Positions 11,861-23,650 of a stretch of DNA of 64,000 bases are shown one piece after another. Origin of the DNA: Haemonchus contortus (lineage: Eukaryota > Nematoda > Chromadorea > Rhabditida > Trichostrongylidae); the NCBI GenBank assembly GCA_000469685.2, contig LS997567.1, forward strand, positions 15,575,370-15,639,369, given 5' to 3'. The notes under the pieces are model-generated. The model was not told where the DNA came from. It made no database searches and saw only the letters and a list, made by a program, of their open reading frames with translations. Numbering within the stretch: the stretch's first letter is position 1; each line of letters begins with the position of its first letter. The position numbers were made by a program, and so were the translations under genes.

Positions 11861-13779
11861 CAGATGGAGGCGATTGGTTTTGCACAAATGGTAAGAGAAG
11901 AACGAGAGGAAATAAAACCTTTCTGTTCAAAAGAAGTTGCAGCTTTTAAAGTATGAAAAGCTAAACATGTTGCTTTCTTTTTAATTTGATTCCTTTTTCC
12001 AGTATATTGTATTCTACAATGTCGAATTCGAAGACTGTAATGTACTGGTGATAAACGGACCTGAATCCAGCAAAGGCGTAGAAGTTCAGAATGGCCAACT
12101 GTCCCCGGTCTACGCACTACTCCAGCTTGGTTCTACAGAATGTGCTGGATACGCCCATTTTTTTTGCTCTCGTCTGCCGCACTCCAGCCAAATCGAGTCT
12201 CTGACTGCTTTGCTTCTCTGACTAGCAAGACCAGCTCCCCCCCCCCCTCTAGCCCTCACCCGGGGTACCTTTCTCTGCGCTCCAAAAAACTTTTCGCCGT
12301 CAGAGAATTCAGAAGTCGTTCAAGTAGTTACGTAAGAGACAGGCAGGTTATTTTTTAAGCCTGTCCACTGAGCACGTGCTAGCTAAGTATGGTTCTTCCG
12401 GTGAATGTTAGAAGCGAATTCGTCAGAAGATAAGAATAGGCAGGACCTTCTATTTATCGTATGTAATAAGTGCTCTAGTTGTCATAAGAATGCCATTTCT
12501 CCAGAGATTCTTCGACTCGAAATGGATTGCAGGCAAATACGTGGAGGGGAAATAAGACCATTTTTGCGGATCGATCTTTGAGCCATGGCGATGGATATTT
12601 CAGTCAGATCTGTAAATGGTTTTTTAATTGTTGAGCTGTTTTAAAATAGTTGATTTGCTTGTTCTGGCTGAACGGTATACATTATTGATCTGTTTGTTCA
12701 GTTTAATAATACATATTGTTGCTTTAAGTATGTGCCTCATAATAAATATGAGACAAAGCATACCCATACTTTTGCATAGACATGAATTATGTCCACTGTA
12801 GGTTCGATTCTTCTCCGATCCAAATTCTTCGCGTGCTTAAATCATCTAACCTACCCAGGTGCTCCTCTTCCCCAGAGATAGATGAAGAACACTCCTCTGG
12901 AAGGCTAGCAGTTGTATCGTTTAGAGTTAGTGAAAACACTACAGCTATTTTCAGATAAAATTATCGGAAATGCCTCTAATCAGTTGTCATTCAATGTGTG
13001 CTCGTCAGTACAATCACCTGTGGATGAAAAAATGGGTACCATAGCATCTCTTCAAGCGTGATACGAATAATGGATGAATGATTATCTTTTATATGAGGAA
13101 AGTTCGAAATCAATCAACAGGAATAATCAGAGTCACAGAACACTGTCAACAACTACTGTTCACAGTTGTTACTCAGACGCATCGAAGAGGTCCCTCTTAA
13201 GTTTGTTGTGAGCCTACTCAATCAGTGTTCCCACCAAAAAGCTCAACATGACCGATACTAACGCTCACACACTGATGACAAGAGAAACGACAATTTTATA
13301 GTGTTCATTCTGAGCTGATTCATTACACCGTGAGAGTTTTCTGAGGTTCATTTCGTAAATTTTAGCTGATCTGCATGGATATATATGTGTTCTATGACAC
13401 TTCAATGACACCCTTCCTCTGTATTATTACATAGCAACTTTAGCTAATAGTTCCTTCACGCGAACTGCTAGGGAAGACGCGGAATGCATCGAGGAGCTGC
13501 TAGACGCAACCGCGCGCACTCAACGAAAGAAGCTCCTCGATGTCTTCTCCTCTGTACCGTCACTTCAAAAAGATAACATCTGTACTATATCATCTGGCCC
13601 ACACTGATATTTTGGCATTCAAACGCCATGACCTGGGATGGATGTGATCGCGTCCTTATGGTCTGATCTACTATCGCGAATATCAGATTATACGTCAGCT
13701 AGACCTATAATTGATGGTGTAGGGGAAAAAGAGTTCGTCTGTATAACACTGGCATCGCCTGCACACATTTTATAACTTA
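11861..13779. other. Unassigned stretch
   Basis: Low coding content and AT-rich from 12600 to 13450. A hairpin with a 12-bp stem (CATCGAGGAGCT with its complement AGCTCCTCGATG) lies at about 13487-13542 with a loop of about 30 bases. I see no gene. Confidence 0.4.
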
Positions 13780-13935
13780 CAGTAGAGCTCAAAAGTATTC
13801 GGCCAAATACTTCTTTACTAGTGCTTTCCCGTCGTAACTTTTTTCTATTGGATCTAAACAGCGAAATTTCAATATGTGTAGCATGGATGTATTGTGAATA
13901 TTTACCACTATTACCCTGCAGTATGATTGTATATT
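13780..13935 (+). repeat. Truncated Tc1-type inverted-repeat element
   Basis: After a TA at 13778-13779 the sequence begins CAGTAGAGCTCAAAAGT and runs parallel to the MITE at 23200 for about 130 bases (shared TGAATATTTACCAC). It then loses similarity. No right terminal repeat is seen in the next kilobase, so it is a 5' fragment. Confidence 0.65.
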
Positions 13936-16152
13936 GTGACTATATCAACTTCGAATCACCGACTGCCCCGCTGTGCTCAAATATTTCCCTAGCAGATATG
14001 CACCCTTGCATACAAATTGCCAAAAAAGATGCTTCTCCTCCCAGCTCAGAGGCACCTACTTCGGCTCCCACTAGCTTTATGGTGGGTGATACCACCAGTC
14101 AACTGAGGGAATGGATAAGACAGCTACTATGGCGTCCCCATCTTAAGGAAATTCTCGTCGTCTACTAATCCAGAGTCTCCAGCCACCTCGCGGCTGTAAC
14201 ACTTATCAACTCGTAGAACATTCGGAAACTTTCTATCTTCCCGAACTTTATTTATTAAACGTTCCCGGATAAAGGATAAAAGGATAAAGTTTTTGGCGTT
14301 AATTAATCCCGTCTGAGGGATGCGCCCCCGCACTCGACTTCCATTCAGAATCGCAGTGGCGTAATGAGTGCGTATGTGGCCTTTACAATGACTTGCGGTG
14401 GCCAGCCGATGTACAAGTCAGTGCTTTTTTATCCTCCCAGACAAGTCTGGTACAAATTAACCGACCCTGGGGGGATGGAAGGCTTGGTTGGCCTAGGCGG
14501 GCATCGATCCGGTCGATCGATTAGGTTATCGTTCCCGGATAAAAGTTCTGTTAAAGCCAAATTCCATACAACCTTGTGTTGAAGAGGTCACAGCGATTCG
14601 CCTTCCAGCAGTTCCTCCACCACCAGGACTACCAAAAGCTGTTGCCTCTACCGTCAGCTATCTGGAGTTTGTGCTTTTCCTCCTGAGTAATCTATTACTT
14701 TTTCTTCTCAGCGAACGATAGCAACGTCTCGCTGCTACAGCAGAAAGTTCTGAAAACTCGACGAACTTCTTCTGCGCTAGTGTCGTTGCCAGAAAGAAAG
14801 CTGTAGCGCCGTCAAATCAGCAGGGGACCAGCCGTCTTATCGAAAGCAACCAACCTGAATTGTTTTGCAATAAGCTGGGGTCGCCCATGGCCAAATATTG
14901 CCTCTCCTTGCGACGATACTTTCATGAGATCCTGATAAATTTGCCATCGCAATGTTTTTGGAACTTTACAGCTACATTCCGCCTAACCTATATCTGTTCG
15001 CTAAGTATTTAAGGCCCGTGTTCTCTCATTTCTTTAGTGACAGACTGAGCTGTTTCCGTCCCCTTCCCACTGTGCAAGTCCATGTGTCTAGATTAATTGC
15101 CTTCCAGAATGCTTCGTCCACCGTCATCGACGAATTTTTCGGCTGCTACATCGTTACAGGAAACATCTTGAAAGGTACACGAGAAGCGGCCTGATCAAAA
15201 ACACTTCCGAGTGGCTTCCCTTCTTCCTATTCTTTACTGAGTTGTCAAAAAGGGTGTTGTACAAGGTGTACTGTCGAAAACTAAAGACATCTTCGCTTTG
15301 AATAGGACCGACGTGAGTTACTCTTTTGATTTTGGGCCAGTGCACCACAAATATTCTGAGCAAGACGGGCTGATTCGATAGATCGCTGATCTTCGTTAAG
15401 GAGTTTTTATGGGTGTACTCGTCGAACTTACAAGAATAGCTTCGAGTGATCTCTCCACAGATCTCATCATCTCTGAGCATTCACAACGTCATTAGATCCC
15501 TAATGCAAGTCGAATGCGCGAGCGCACTCCAAGCGTGTCACGACTGCACCAACATACGCCAATCGAACGGCGAATCGCTTCATGAAAATAAAAAGATGAA
15601 ATACCAGAGATAATCGTATAAAAGGTCTAAGTCGCAGAGATAATGAACCTGCCATTGAGCGGAACTTGTTCTTTTGAGGGAATGAGCGTTATACATATCT
15701 GTCGAAATCTTCTATGTAAAGTCTTCCCAATTTTTCTCTGTTCAATATCAGAACTCTGGACAAGAAAATGAATAAAGTCATCCGGTCTAGAATTCAAATC
15801 ATGAAAGCTTCCAAAAGTCTCACTATCCGGCGGAGCATAAATTAGCAGCTACTCAAGACTTGCGTTTGACTGGACGATAAATCAGGTTGAAAAGTTTCTT
15901 GGCATTAGAAACACCAGAGACCTCGCGCGATGGCGGCCTGCTTTCTGATTTTCGTGAGGGTGAAACTAAATTTGAATAGACTCCCAACCAGGTAGGAGTA
16001 TTCTCCTTCCTGAGTTAGGGGACTCTGATGTCTCGGCCATGTCTGGCTTCTGGGAAGATCAAAAGTTTGATCTCCATCCAGATAGTAGCGAGGCTGCAGG
16101 GGTTGCACTCAGCGCCGCTTTATTGCAGCAGCAAAAGAACTATTCAAAAATA
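13936..16152. other. Unassigned stretch with a probable dispersed repeat
   Basis: No gene recognised. At 14176-14580 two segments share AACGTTCCCGGATAAA (near 14257 and 14530), and the block at 14400-14500 (TTTTTATCCTCCCAG, ACAAGTCTGG) has the look of a dispersed intergenic repeat. That impression comes from general familiarity with hookworm sequence and was not checked. Confidence 0.3.
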
Positions 16153-16197
16153 TTTTTTTACACTGTTTTTGCCGTACAGGTTTGTTATGATGAAACC

Positions 16198-16249
16198 GCT
16201 TTATTAGGTCGACGTTTCGAACAACTCGTCGTCTTCAAGGACCTGAAAG
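16198..16249 (-). ncRNA. Hammerhead-ribozyme-like motif in the left arm
   Basis: On the minus strand it reads CTTTCAGG, then TTGAAGA, a stem-like stretch, GAAACGT, and TAATAAAGC at the end. It aligns along its length with 51094-51145. The first core position is T instead of C, so it is probably inactive. Confidence 0.35.
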
Positions 16250-16756
16250 TAATTCGAAGCTCCTGACCTGTGACTTACCCGACCAAGCGCCCAAACACGC
16301 TAGGCCAGTTGCAAAAACTCCCAGAAACTTGAACACCAAAAGATTCCAGCGAAGCAACCAACCTTCTGCGGTTTCACCAGCGTTGCTGTCCCACTCGATG
16401 CCGTGAACAATAAGGGACTAATGAGACACCATCGACGATCGTGATATAAGAATAACGCGGTGATCTCAAAGCCCACAAAAGGGAATGAATGGCAGAAGTT
16501 CACTCGTTATGGCAATGTTATTATTATTTATGGGCTTTGAGATCACCGCGTTATTCTTATATCACGATCGTCGATGGTGTCTCATTAGTCCCTTATTGTT
16601 CACGGCATCGAGTGGGACAGCAACGCTGGTGAAACCGCAGAAGGTTGGTTGCTTCGCTGGAATCTTTTGGTGTTCAAGTTTCTGGGAGTTGTTGCAACTG
16701 GCCTAGCGTGTTTGGGCGCTTGGTCGGGTAAGTCACAGGTCAGGAGCTTCGAATTA

Positions 16757-16808
16757 CTTTCAGGTCCTTGAAGACGACGAGTTGTTCGAAACGTCGACCT
16801 AATGAAGC
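16757..16808 (+). ncRNA. Hammerhead-ribozyme-like motif in the right arm
   Basis: Mirror copy of the 16198-16249 motif on the plus strand, with the same TTGAAGA and GAAACGT blocks. One substitution (TAATGAAGC at the end) separates the two copies. Confidence 0.35.
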
Positions 16809-17236
16809 GGTTTCATCATAACAAACCTGTACGGTAAAAACAGTGTAAAAAAACATTATGTGACATGCCCAGGTTTCAAGAAGACCGAACATGGAAACTA
16901 TTCAAAAATAGTTGCTGTCGGACTTGATAAACCTCTCTTTTCTCTCTTGAGTCATTGATATACTTGAGAGGCTCTTTTCACTTGCAAACTCATTTATCAA
17001 GTCACCCAGGGTCCAGAAATGGTGTTTTGTCGATTATACTCCCACAGCTAGAGACATCATTGTATTTTCAATTTGCTTAGCTCCTACGACGCGTTCGGTG
17101 AAGCGAACTACTTGTGGTGATGGGATGAGAATGCACTACCTTGATGAAACGGCGCAGCCATGCATATATAATACATATACGAAAGCCTGGGCAGCAACCC
17201 AGCTCGCAGCGGAGACTTTAAGGTATGCCCCATCTC

Positions 17237-17614
17237 GGGTAACGGAACTTCTCCCCTATCGCGGCATTCTCCCTTGCGGCATGCGGCAAATGTCACTGCA
17301 ATTGCCGTACTCCCGCCAATCGATAGGACGCGGAATTTTTCGTTGATTGTCTTGCTTTTTTATTAGATTTAATCGTTTTTTCTTCTGTTTCTTTTTCGCT
17401 TTCGTGTTTATTAGACTTGATTAATTAGAATGACCCCTCCTACATAAACGACGATCAAGACCGCATTGGAATTGAGAAGAGCGGCCAGCCAATTCAAATA
17501 ATTAAAGGACTCCCTACCTCACAAATTGCGCGCTCCAATCTTCCATCGCAATTCCGCGATAGGCGGCGGGTGCGGAGTCTGCGACGCCGTGTTAGGGGAG
17601 AAGTTCCCGGACCC
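17237..17614 (+). mobile_element. MITE family M1, copy 1 (378 bp)
   Basis: It starts GGGTAACGGAACTTCTCCCC and ends GGGGAGAAGTTCCCGGACCC; these are imperfect terminal inverted repeats of about 28 bp. It aligns over its whole length with 57159-57538, roughly 85-90% identical by eye. It is too short and too AT-rich inside to encode a transposase. No matching 9-bp target duplication flanks this copy, unlike the second one. Confidence 0.8.
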
Positions 17615-19259
17615 ATTCCCGATTAATGTTGGCATACAGATAAAGGGAACATGACGAAATGTGCTACCTCGTAGAGCAAGACACTGAAATCTGGGCTTGC
17701 GACAATATCAGAAAACAATGCATTTCATAAGTTCCAGAATGACTGGTTTCGATCGAAGAACTAAGAAAAAAAGTAAGACGCCATCGTAAAGAGACCAGTT
17801 ATTTCACTCCAGCTAGTTGGCGCTAATGTAGGCGCGTTGTATAGCTTGAATGTCAGTGGAAACGCTCTCGCGGATCTCTCCTATTCGCAGTGGTTAAGAC
17901 CGCAAAATCACTCGCGTGATGTGAGGGGTAACATTAGATAATGGCCTCGGTCTGGAATGGTAGATGCTGCTCAGTGGCATTGCTTTGCCATTATGAGAGA
18001 CGAAAACAAAAACGAAAACTTAAACGAAACAAAAACGTCACCCTTCATATTAAGCCAGAAGTACTTATGATGGATTTAGCAAGAGTGTTGCTCTACTTGA
18101 TGTGTCGGCGTGCAGCTGGACTCTTGTGAAGAGCAATAAAACTGGCTCCGAAAGTTGGAGAGGAAGAAGCCTAGACTTTTGGCATGATTCATACAGACAA
18201 TTGTTTCTAAGAATAGAGTGGGATTTACAAAAGTCAGAGCGTTGGCTTCGTCGGTCTCTAAAAAGCTCATAAAAGTGGTACAAAGTGGGTCTTGCTTCGA
18301 AGCTGCTAGCACATTAGTAAACAACATTGTGAATGAGGAATATAACTTACGCAGAAAATAAATCCTCTTCGAGTAATCTTATTATAGCCTAAATCATGAA
18401 GGTATGGCTGAATTAGCCTTTTTCAACGAGCAACAGGTATTACAACGTCTCGCAACCGCGACGCCAAATCGACACTTCCTACTCAGTCGATGCTCTGATT
18501 TCCAACCCCGTCCGGATCCACAACCGTCTCCGCCAAACTGACGCCCCTGCGGTTGAACCGCAAAGGAATAAGAAATACAAGCGATATTCAATGCAACAGT
18601 ATCGACCAGTTTCTCCGTATTCCAACCGGCCTAAAATTATTCTATGCCTCGACAGCCTCAACAAAATTGCTTCTACTCTACACCACGTCATCACTTCATC
18701 TCCATTCTTGCCAATATCTGGCTTGGCGGTTAAAATACATGGAGAGCTAAAGTTAGAAGATTCGTTCGTCGCATAGAGCTGGTGATGAGTATGAAAAAGT
18801 GGAGAAGCCGCAAAGTCTATCGAACCTTCCACAGCAACGCAACTGGTTGATTGAAGATAACTATGCCTCTGTCTATGCCAAACGGTGAGGACGGATCACT
18901 GTTGCGACCGCATGACCCTGGCTGGAACGATAAGCCAGGCCTCGTAGTTCATCACACGATAACTTGTTTCGCGCTATGAAAGTAAAAGTAAGTTCCTTGG
19001 AATTGGTGATCCAGATTTTGCCTAGCTGACAATCCTTCATAGCAGGTATAGACCGACACGACTCCTCTTTAGTGAGTTTCTACACGAGTGCTAACCCATC
19101 TTGAAGAAAGCAACTTCCAGAATCATAAGTGCTTTGGGGTCAGAGAGTCAGGGAAGGTGAGCCACGACGCATATCGACAAGGGTTTGGATAACTAAACAA
19201 CCAGAAGCCCTAAGAAACGTGCTATGTTCTGCACAGCATTCAAGAAGAGCTGACGACCA
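17615..19259. other. Unassigned stretch
   Basis: Near 17884-17935 a short tRNA-like run (CGCAGTGGTTAAGACCGC) is seen without a convincing cloverleaf. A minus-strand 117-codon frame at 18479-18832 has no recognisable domain. No gene called. Confidence 0.3.
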
Positions 19260-20490
19260 CGTGATCATTATTGGATTGGACGTTGCACCACTGTGCTCGC
19301 ACTTGTGAGGCTGGATCATGAGTTTGCATGATTCCAGTTACACAACGGATTGGGTTTTGGTCGGCGGTTTCTGGTAGCGTGCACTGAAAATGTTAATTGA
19401 AAAGGTGACAAGTGGGTGATGTCTTTGCACAGGTGTGCCACGGTAGCGCTTGTAGCGCTGAGTGTTAGGGCGATATATGTGAACGTTAAATGCTTCAGGG
19501 TGTTCTTCATCTTGGAATCAGCTAGAGGAATTTTACGACGTGGGAATGCGTGCAAGGGCATCAGCTGGGTCGTATGACATAAACAAACGACTCGCCCACC
19601 ACGGCACATACAAGCGTGGAAGTGGTAAGGAAGAGCTCAACTAGAGGCATAGGGATGGTGGATGAGCAAGAAGAAGAAGAAGCACCGAAAGCTGAATCCG
19701 CTTGCCTTTCGTTGCGTTTGACAAAGGCGTTAACACTGGCATCGGATTTTTGTAGTGCTGATTGATTTTCTTGTAAAGAAATAGTAAGGGCTCGAACCTG
19801 ATTCCGAGCTTGTTTAAGCTCTCTATCACTATCGTACCGAAAAGGCGGAACACAATGACGTGATGAAACTTGGGCGAAATTGCGGTCGCTCGATGAGTAA
19901 AGTATGGTTGCCTGTTGTTCATTGCAGAGTGGGAGGTGACGTACACTGGCGAGAAAAATGCCCAATGCCTCTGCAATCATACAAGTAGAAATTATTGCTC
20001 TCTTTCCAGGAATGCCGATCCCTAGAATATTGATCTCGCTCCCGAGTAAAGGAGTTCTTCTGTTGAGTTGCACACGCTGTGAATCTCATCCTCATTACAT
20101 ACTCCAGGCGTCTAAGACACAATGAAACTTGTAGGGGTTCCTTCCTAGAACTTGAAAACGGGATTGTCCGCGGTGGGGTGAGGGCGTTCTGGCTTACCGT
20201 AGCGACTAAAGGAAGTGCCTCAATGCGTTCTCTGGCCACGAAGGAGCTGTTCAAGTCTTCGAGAGCAGGCTTGAATTACCTTCATTGATAGTTTGGGCGA
20301 GCTCTCTAGCCCCAGCCGTGGCATCGTCGGGGACTTGGACTATGGTGAGGACCGTAGCGTCGCGCAGAGCCGTTGCATTCCTACCTTGAACTGTGGTACG
20401 ATCATCCAGGTCTGACAACGTTCCCGCCATGTTGGTGTGTGCTGGTATCTCAGTCTGGCTTAGGTGTAAGGGCCACTACGTCCCCAGATT
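19260..20490 (-). pseudogene. Decayed LTR-retroelement fragment: Gag-like with degenerate zinc knuckle, then glycoprotein-like remnant
   Basis: On the minus strand a frame starting near 20430 (NMAGTLSDLDDR) is followed by a basic region. It then shows a CCHC-type zinc-knuckle remnant, YDCRGIGHFSRQC near 19950, in which the first cysteine is missing. Next is a coiled-coil-like stretch (about 19840-19700), then a hydrophobic segment that could be a membrane or signal sequence (about 19640). Frame-shifted remains beyond it, down to 19260, have Cys-containing blocks recalling envelope-type proteins of nematode LTR elements. No reverse transcriptase lies between, and no LTRs were found. The Gag assignment rests on one degenerate motif and the glycoprotein assignment is weaker still. 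All frames are broken. Confidence 0.4.
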
Positions 20491-21139
20491 CGGTAGAATG
20501 AGAACGGGTACGGGGATCCCAAGATCTAATAAGTAAGCAGAAAGGATAGGTTCCGAGAACAAATCTTGAATGATAGATGCGAAGGTACACCTGTTAAAAC
20601 GACGGGGCTTTTCTCGGACGTTTGAGAATTGGTGTGATCAGCCAATTAGAGACTGCTACCGTAGTCCCAATATGATTTTTTCCAGAGTTATTGGAGGTTC
20701 TGCACCTTTTTCTTTTACCACATCTGATTCAAGCCGGCGAAAAAGTGGTGGTCTACGCTATGGTTTACGCTTGGGGATGGAACAACGGATAAACAAACAA
20801 AGAAACTTGTTCCCGGGCCACCCTATCAAGCACGCAATCTTTGATGATGCCGGGAACTCGATGCTGTCAAAAGGAAGGAAATGGCATGTGATGGGACAGC
20901 CTCTGAGAAACTCGATGGCTTGGAATGTTACCGATAGTTTAGATGATCTAGTGATTCTGAGAAGTCGTGAAGCAAGAATAGCGTTTATATCTTGGGAGAG
21001 TTGGTTACGAAGCCCGGAACATATAAGGAACAGGGTACATGAGTTTAAGTTGAATAGATCATAGAAGTTGACGATAGCAGGTGAACCTTGTGAAACCTGC
21101 CTTGTGCCGGAAGGCAAGAAACGTACGTATTCTGACTCT

Positions 21140-21262
21140 AAACAAATCGTGTACGTAACCGTATACTCCAAAGATTGCATACACTACGGTATACTTTTCA
21201 GATTGCATACGCGACCTATACTTTGTAGACTGTATACGCTACCGTATACTTTACCATATTGT
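21140..21262 (+). repeat. Degenerate tandem repeat, ~30-bp unit
   Basis: About four units share TATACT and GATTGCATACGC-type cores (GTATACTCCAAAGATTGCAT, then GTATACTTTTCAGATTGCAT, and so on). Divergence between units is high. Confidence 0.65.
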
Positions 21263-21914
21263 TTCCCATACATAGTAGGAAAATTATGATGGCATGAGAT
21301 TATCATTTCGTAAACAGTGAACAAAAGAAGTGAAAAAGGTTACATAAAGTTAGAAAAAAATAGGAGAATCAGTTGTTAGTTGCTAATTATTAGCTGCCAC
21401 AGCTCATAGGATTATAGGTCTGCCTCCCCGGGAAAAAATCATCTCTCGAGGACCTCCATAACAAGTTATAGGCTCATGACTCCTATGCCTAAGTGTGTAG
21501 CGGACATAAGGAATGCTTCTGTATAAAGGTGTGTCTATGTACATGCTTACTACACATACTAAATACAATAGAGTGTAAGACAAAGGGAGTGGGGGAGGGG
21601 AGAAGACATAACGAGCGGGCTCGAGTAGCCTTGAAGAAGGGTCGGCGGATAGCCTGGCGGCTACGGTGACATCCACACGACCTCCATGCCAAGAGGTGGT
21701 TGGAGTGGAAGTATCATGGTCAATTTGGAGCCTCATACTTACCACTGCAAAGTAATTTGCAGTACATATGAATGACGGACTGATAGTGTGGTGAGTGTTT
21801 TATCGTTTCTTATTTACTTCATTGACATGCAGTTTATCGTGTGGTGTTTCGAAACTTCAAGCATGATTTTCATTTCATCTTTCTTCACAACTTATATTAT
21901 GTTAACTTTATTCT

Positions 21915-22280
21915 ATGTGTCCCGATTATAGTATAGCATTGCTAGAATTGGGATTACTACAAGGTGCCATTGTTTCTTATTTCTTATCTCACTGCGTTAT
22001 TATTAAGCTAACTATATTCGATGGACGATCTATTACATTCGACAGTCTCGTTTATTTTGGCTACTTTACTTTCTATTCAGCTGCTATATTCACTAGCTAC
22101 CTTTTGCATTTGTCAACAGTATTCATGGGACTAGAATTTCTGTTCGACAAACTGCTGTATTCGGCTACTACCTCGATTGGACTACCATCTGTATTCTATT
22201 CGGCTATCCCCTGTATTCGGTTCTCACATTTTCTGAACTGCCTTTTATACTCGGCTATCTACTATATCCAGCTACTATAG
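21915..22280 (+). repeat. Degenerate satellite-like repeat with TATTCGGCTACTA core
   Basis: Irregularly spaced units containing TATTCGGCTAC or close variants recur through this AT-rich, pyrimidine-biased stretch. A related unit is at 22800-22866. The open frames here are by-products. Confidence 0.5.
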
Positions 22281-23199
22281 TAATGATCCGGCCCATCGGG
22301 ATCATTTATACCCACCAATCTCAGCCTCAGGTCGCGACCTATCCAAGACATAACACCTCATACATATATAATATCGTTTATCCTTAAGACACAATATAGA
22401 ACCGGAACCTGATTGATAACATGCAGTAATACAGGTGATATAGCGACATGAATATACGCGGATATGAAGAATGGCCCCGGGGCCTCTGCCTGGGGACAGA
22501 CGAGCACGAGACTCATCCAGTGTCCTCGGCCGTGGGTCACCGGGTTGAGTAATTCGGAGTTGGTGGTGAGGTACGTCGTCCTCGGTAGATGTAGTAGGAG
22601 TACCAGCGAGCCAGAGAGCATCGAGTACGGTCGTGCGCGGCTTTTATACGGTTCCCAGCCTTATCTTCGCTGCCGTCTGAAAACACAAAATGAAGCTGAG
22701 AATGGACGCGAAGGCAAACTTAACTGTAAACATCAACCGTACCGTAAACCTTGGGGCTAATAAATGTATTCTGCTAGCTCGCGCTTTACCCATCCTTTAC
22801 AGTATTCACTGTACTGCCTTTTGCATTCGATTGAGTCCTGTATTCAGCTACTATCTTGATTCTATCGCAGGTAAGTGCTATTAATATGCTGTTTGCTTGC
22901 TGGAAGAATATAGTTTCATGACCAATATGGGATCATGACACATTCTTCTTTTCAGTTCGCTCACAGCTACTTGTTTTCTAATCATGCTCTACGTAAATTG
23001 TATTAACTTTCTATATGTGATTAATATATGAAGGTGCAGTGACTTATACTATTCCCTATTCACTTTTACCTAACGGAAAGACTACGTAATAATGTGCATG
23101 ACAATAAACTAAATGGTGGAAGTAAATATTATGACAAACAGATGTTTTCCAAAGAAGGAATAATGAAACACTTACGACACAATCAGTCCGCCATACATA

Positions 23200-23650
23200 G
23201 GGTAGCGCTCAAAAGTATTCGGCCAAATGCTTCTTCACTCGTACTTTTCAATCATAACTTCTTTACTACTGGATGTATTCAAGGGAAATTTCAATATTTG
23301 TAGCATTGGTGTAGTGTGAATATTTACCACAATCGATCTGCATTCTGATCATGTTCCAAATATCCCAAAGGGCTCGAACTCAAAATCAACTGAAAATAGG
23401 GACATTGGTTCTTCTAGGATTTCTCTCCTTTTTGCCATGTCCAAAGTGTACAAGCGCTAATGTGGAACACAGAAGAGGAGAAAAACGCAAATAAGGTGCG
23501 ATTAACTGCAGACGTCACAAACTTGCTCTCAGCATAGTCTACAAACGTCTTCCCCTTAGTTATGTGGACATTGCAGCTTTGTAGTCAAATAGTGTTGGAT
23601 AGTGTGAAATAGGCAAGTTAAAGTAGGCCGAATTTTTTTGAGCGCTACTG
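23200..23650. mobile_element. 451-bp Tc1-type MITE with TA target duplication
   Basis: Flanked by TA at 23198-23199 and 23651-23652. The left end is GGGTAGCGCTCAAAAG-TATTCGGCC; the reverse complement of the right end is CAGTAGCGCTCAAAA-AAATTCGGCC. These form terminal inverted repeats of about 24 bp with four mismatches. The first 130 bp match the fragment at 13780, and its first 75 bp match the reverse complement of 1-73. It has no coding capacity. It could have been moved by a Tc1 transposase of the kind found dead at 100-1090, although the link is not proven. Confidence 0.85.

Larger units (their letters stand above)
16153..16853. repeat. 701-bp near-perfect inverted repeat (323-bp arms, 55-bp loop)
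   Basis: Arms 16153-16475 and 16531-16853 are reverse complements with no indels; every paired position sums to 33006. Only about three mismatches were seen. The 55-bp loop is 16476-16530. The arms yield almost identical peptides on opposite strands, an artefact of the symmetry. A 15-bp direct repeat, AACTATTCAAAAATA, lies at 16138-16152, touching the left arm, and at 16896-16910, 42 bases beyond the right arm. It could be a target duplication of a fold-back element. Each arm carries a hammerhead-like motif. Transcription through it would give long double-stranded RNA. Confidence 0.95.
20491..23199. other. Unassigned stretch with degenerate tandem repeats
   Basis: No gene recognised. Two clusters of degenerate tandem repeats are annotated separately (21140-21262, 21915-22280). 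A related GTATTCAGCTACTAT unit recurs at 22800-22866. A plus-strand 164-codon frame at 20570-21064 has no domain I recognise. Confidence 0.35.

Noticed and set aside
16300..16706. Two small similar membrane-type proteins on opposite strands
   Set aside because: They arise from the perfect inverted repeat and have no independent coding evidence.
17884..17940. Possible tRNA
   Set aside because: Has an A-box-like run but no B box and no foldable cloverleaf.
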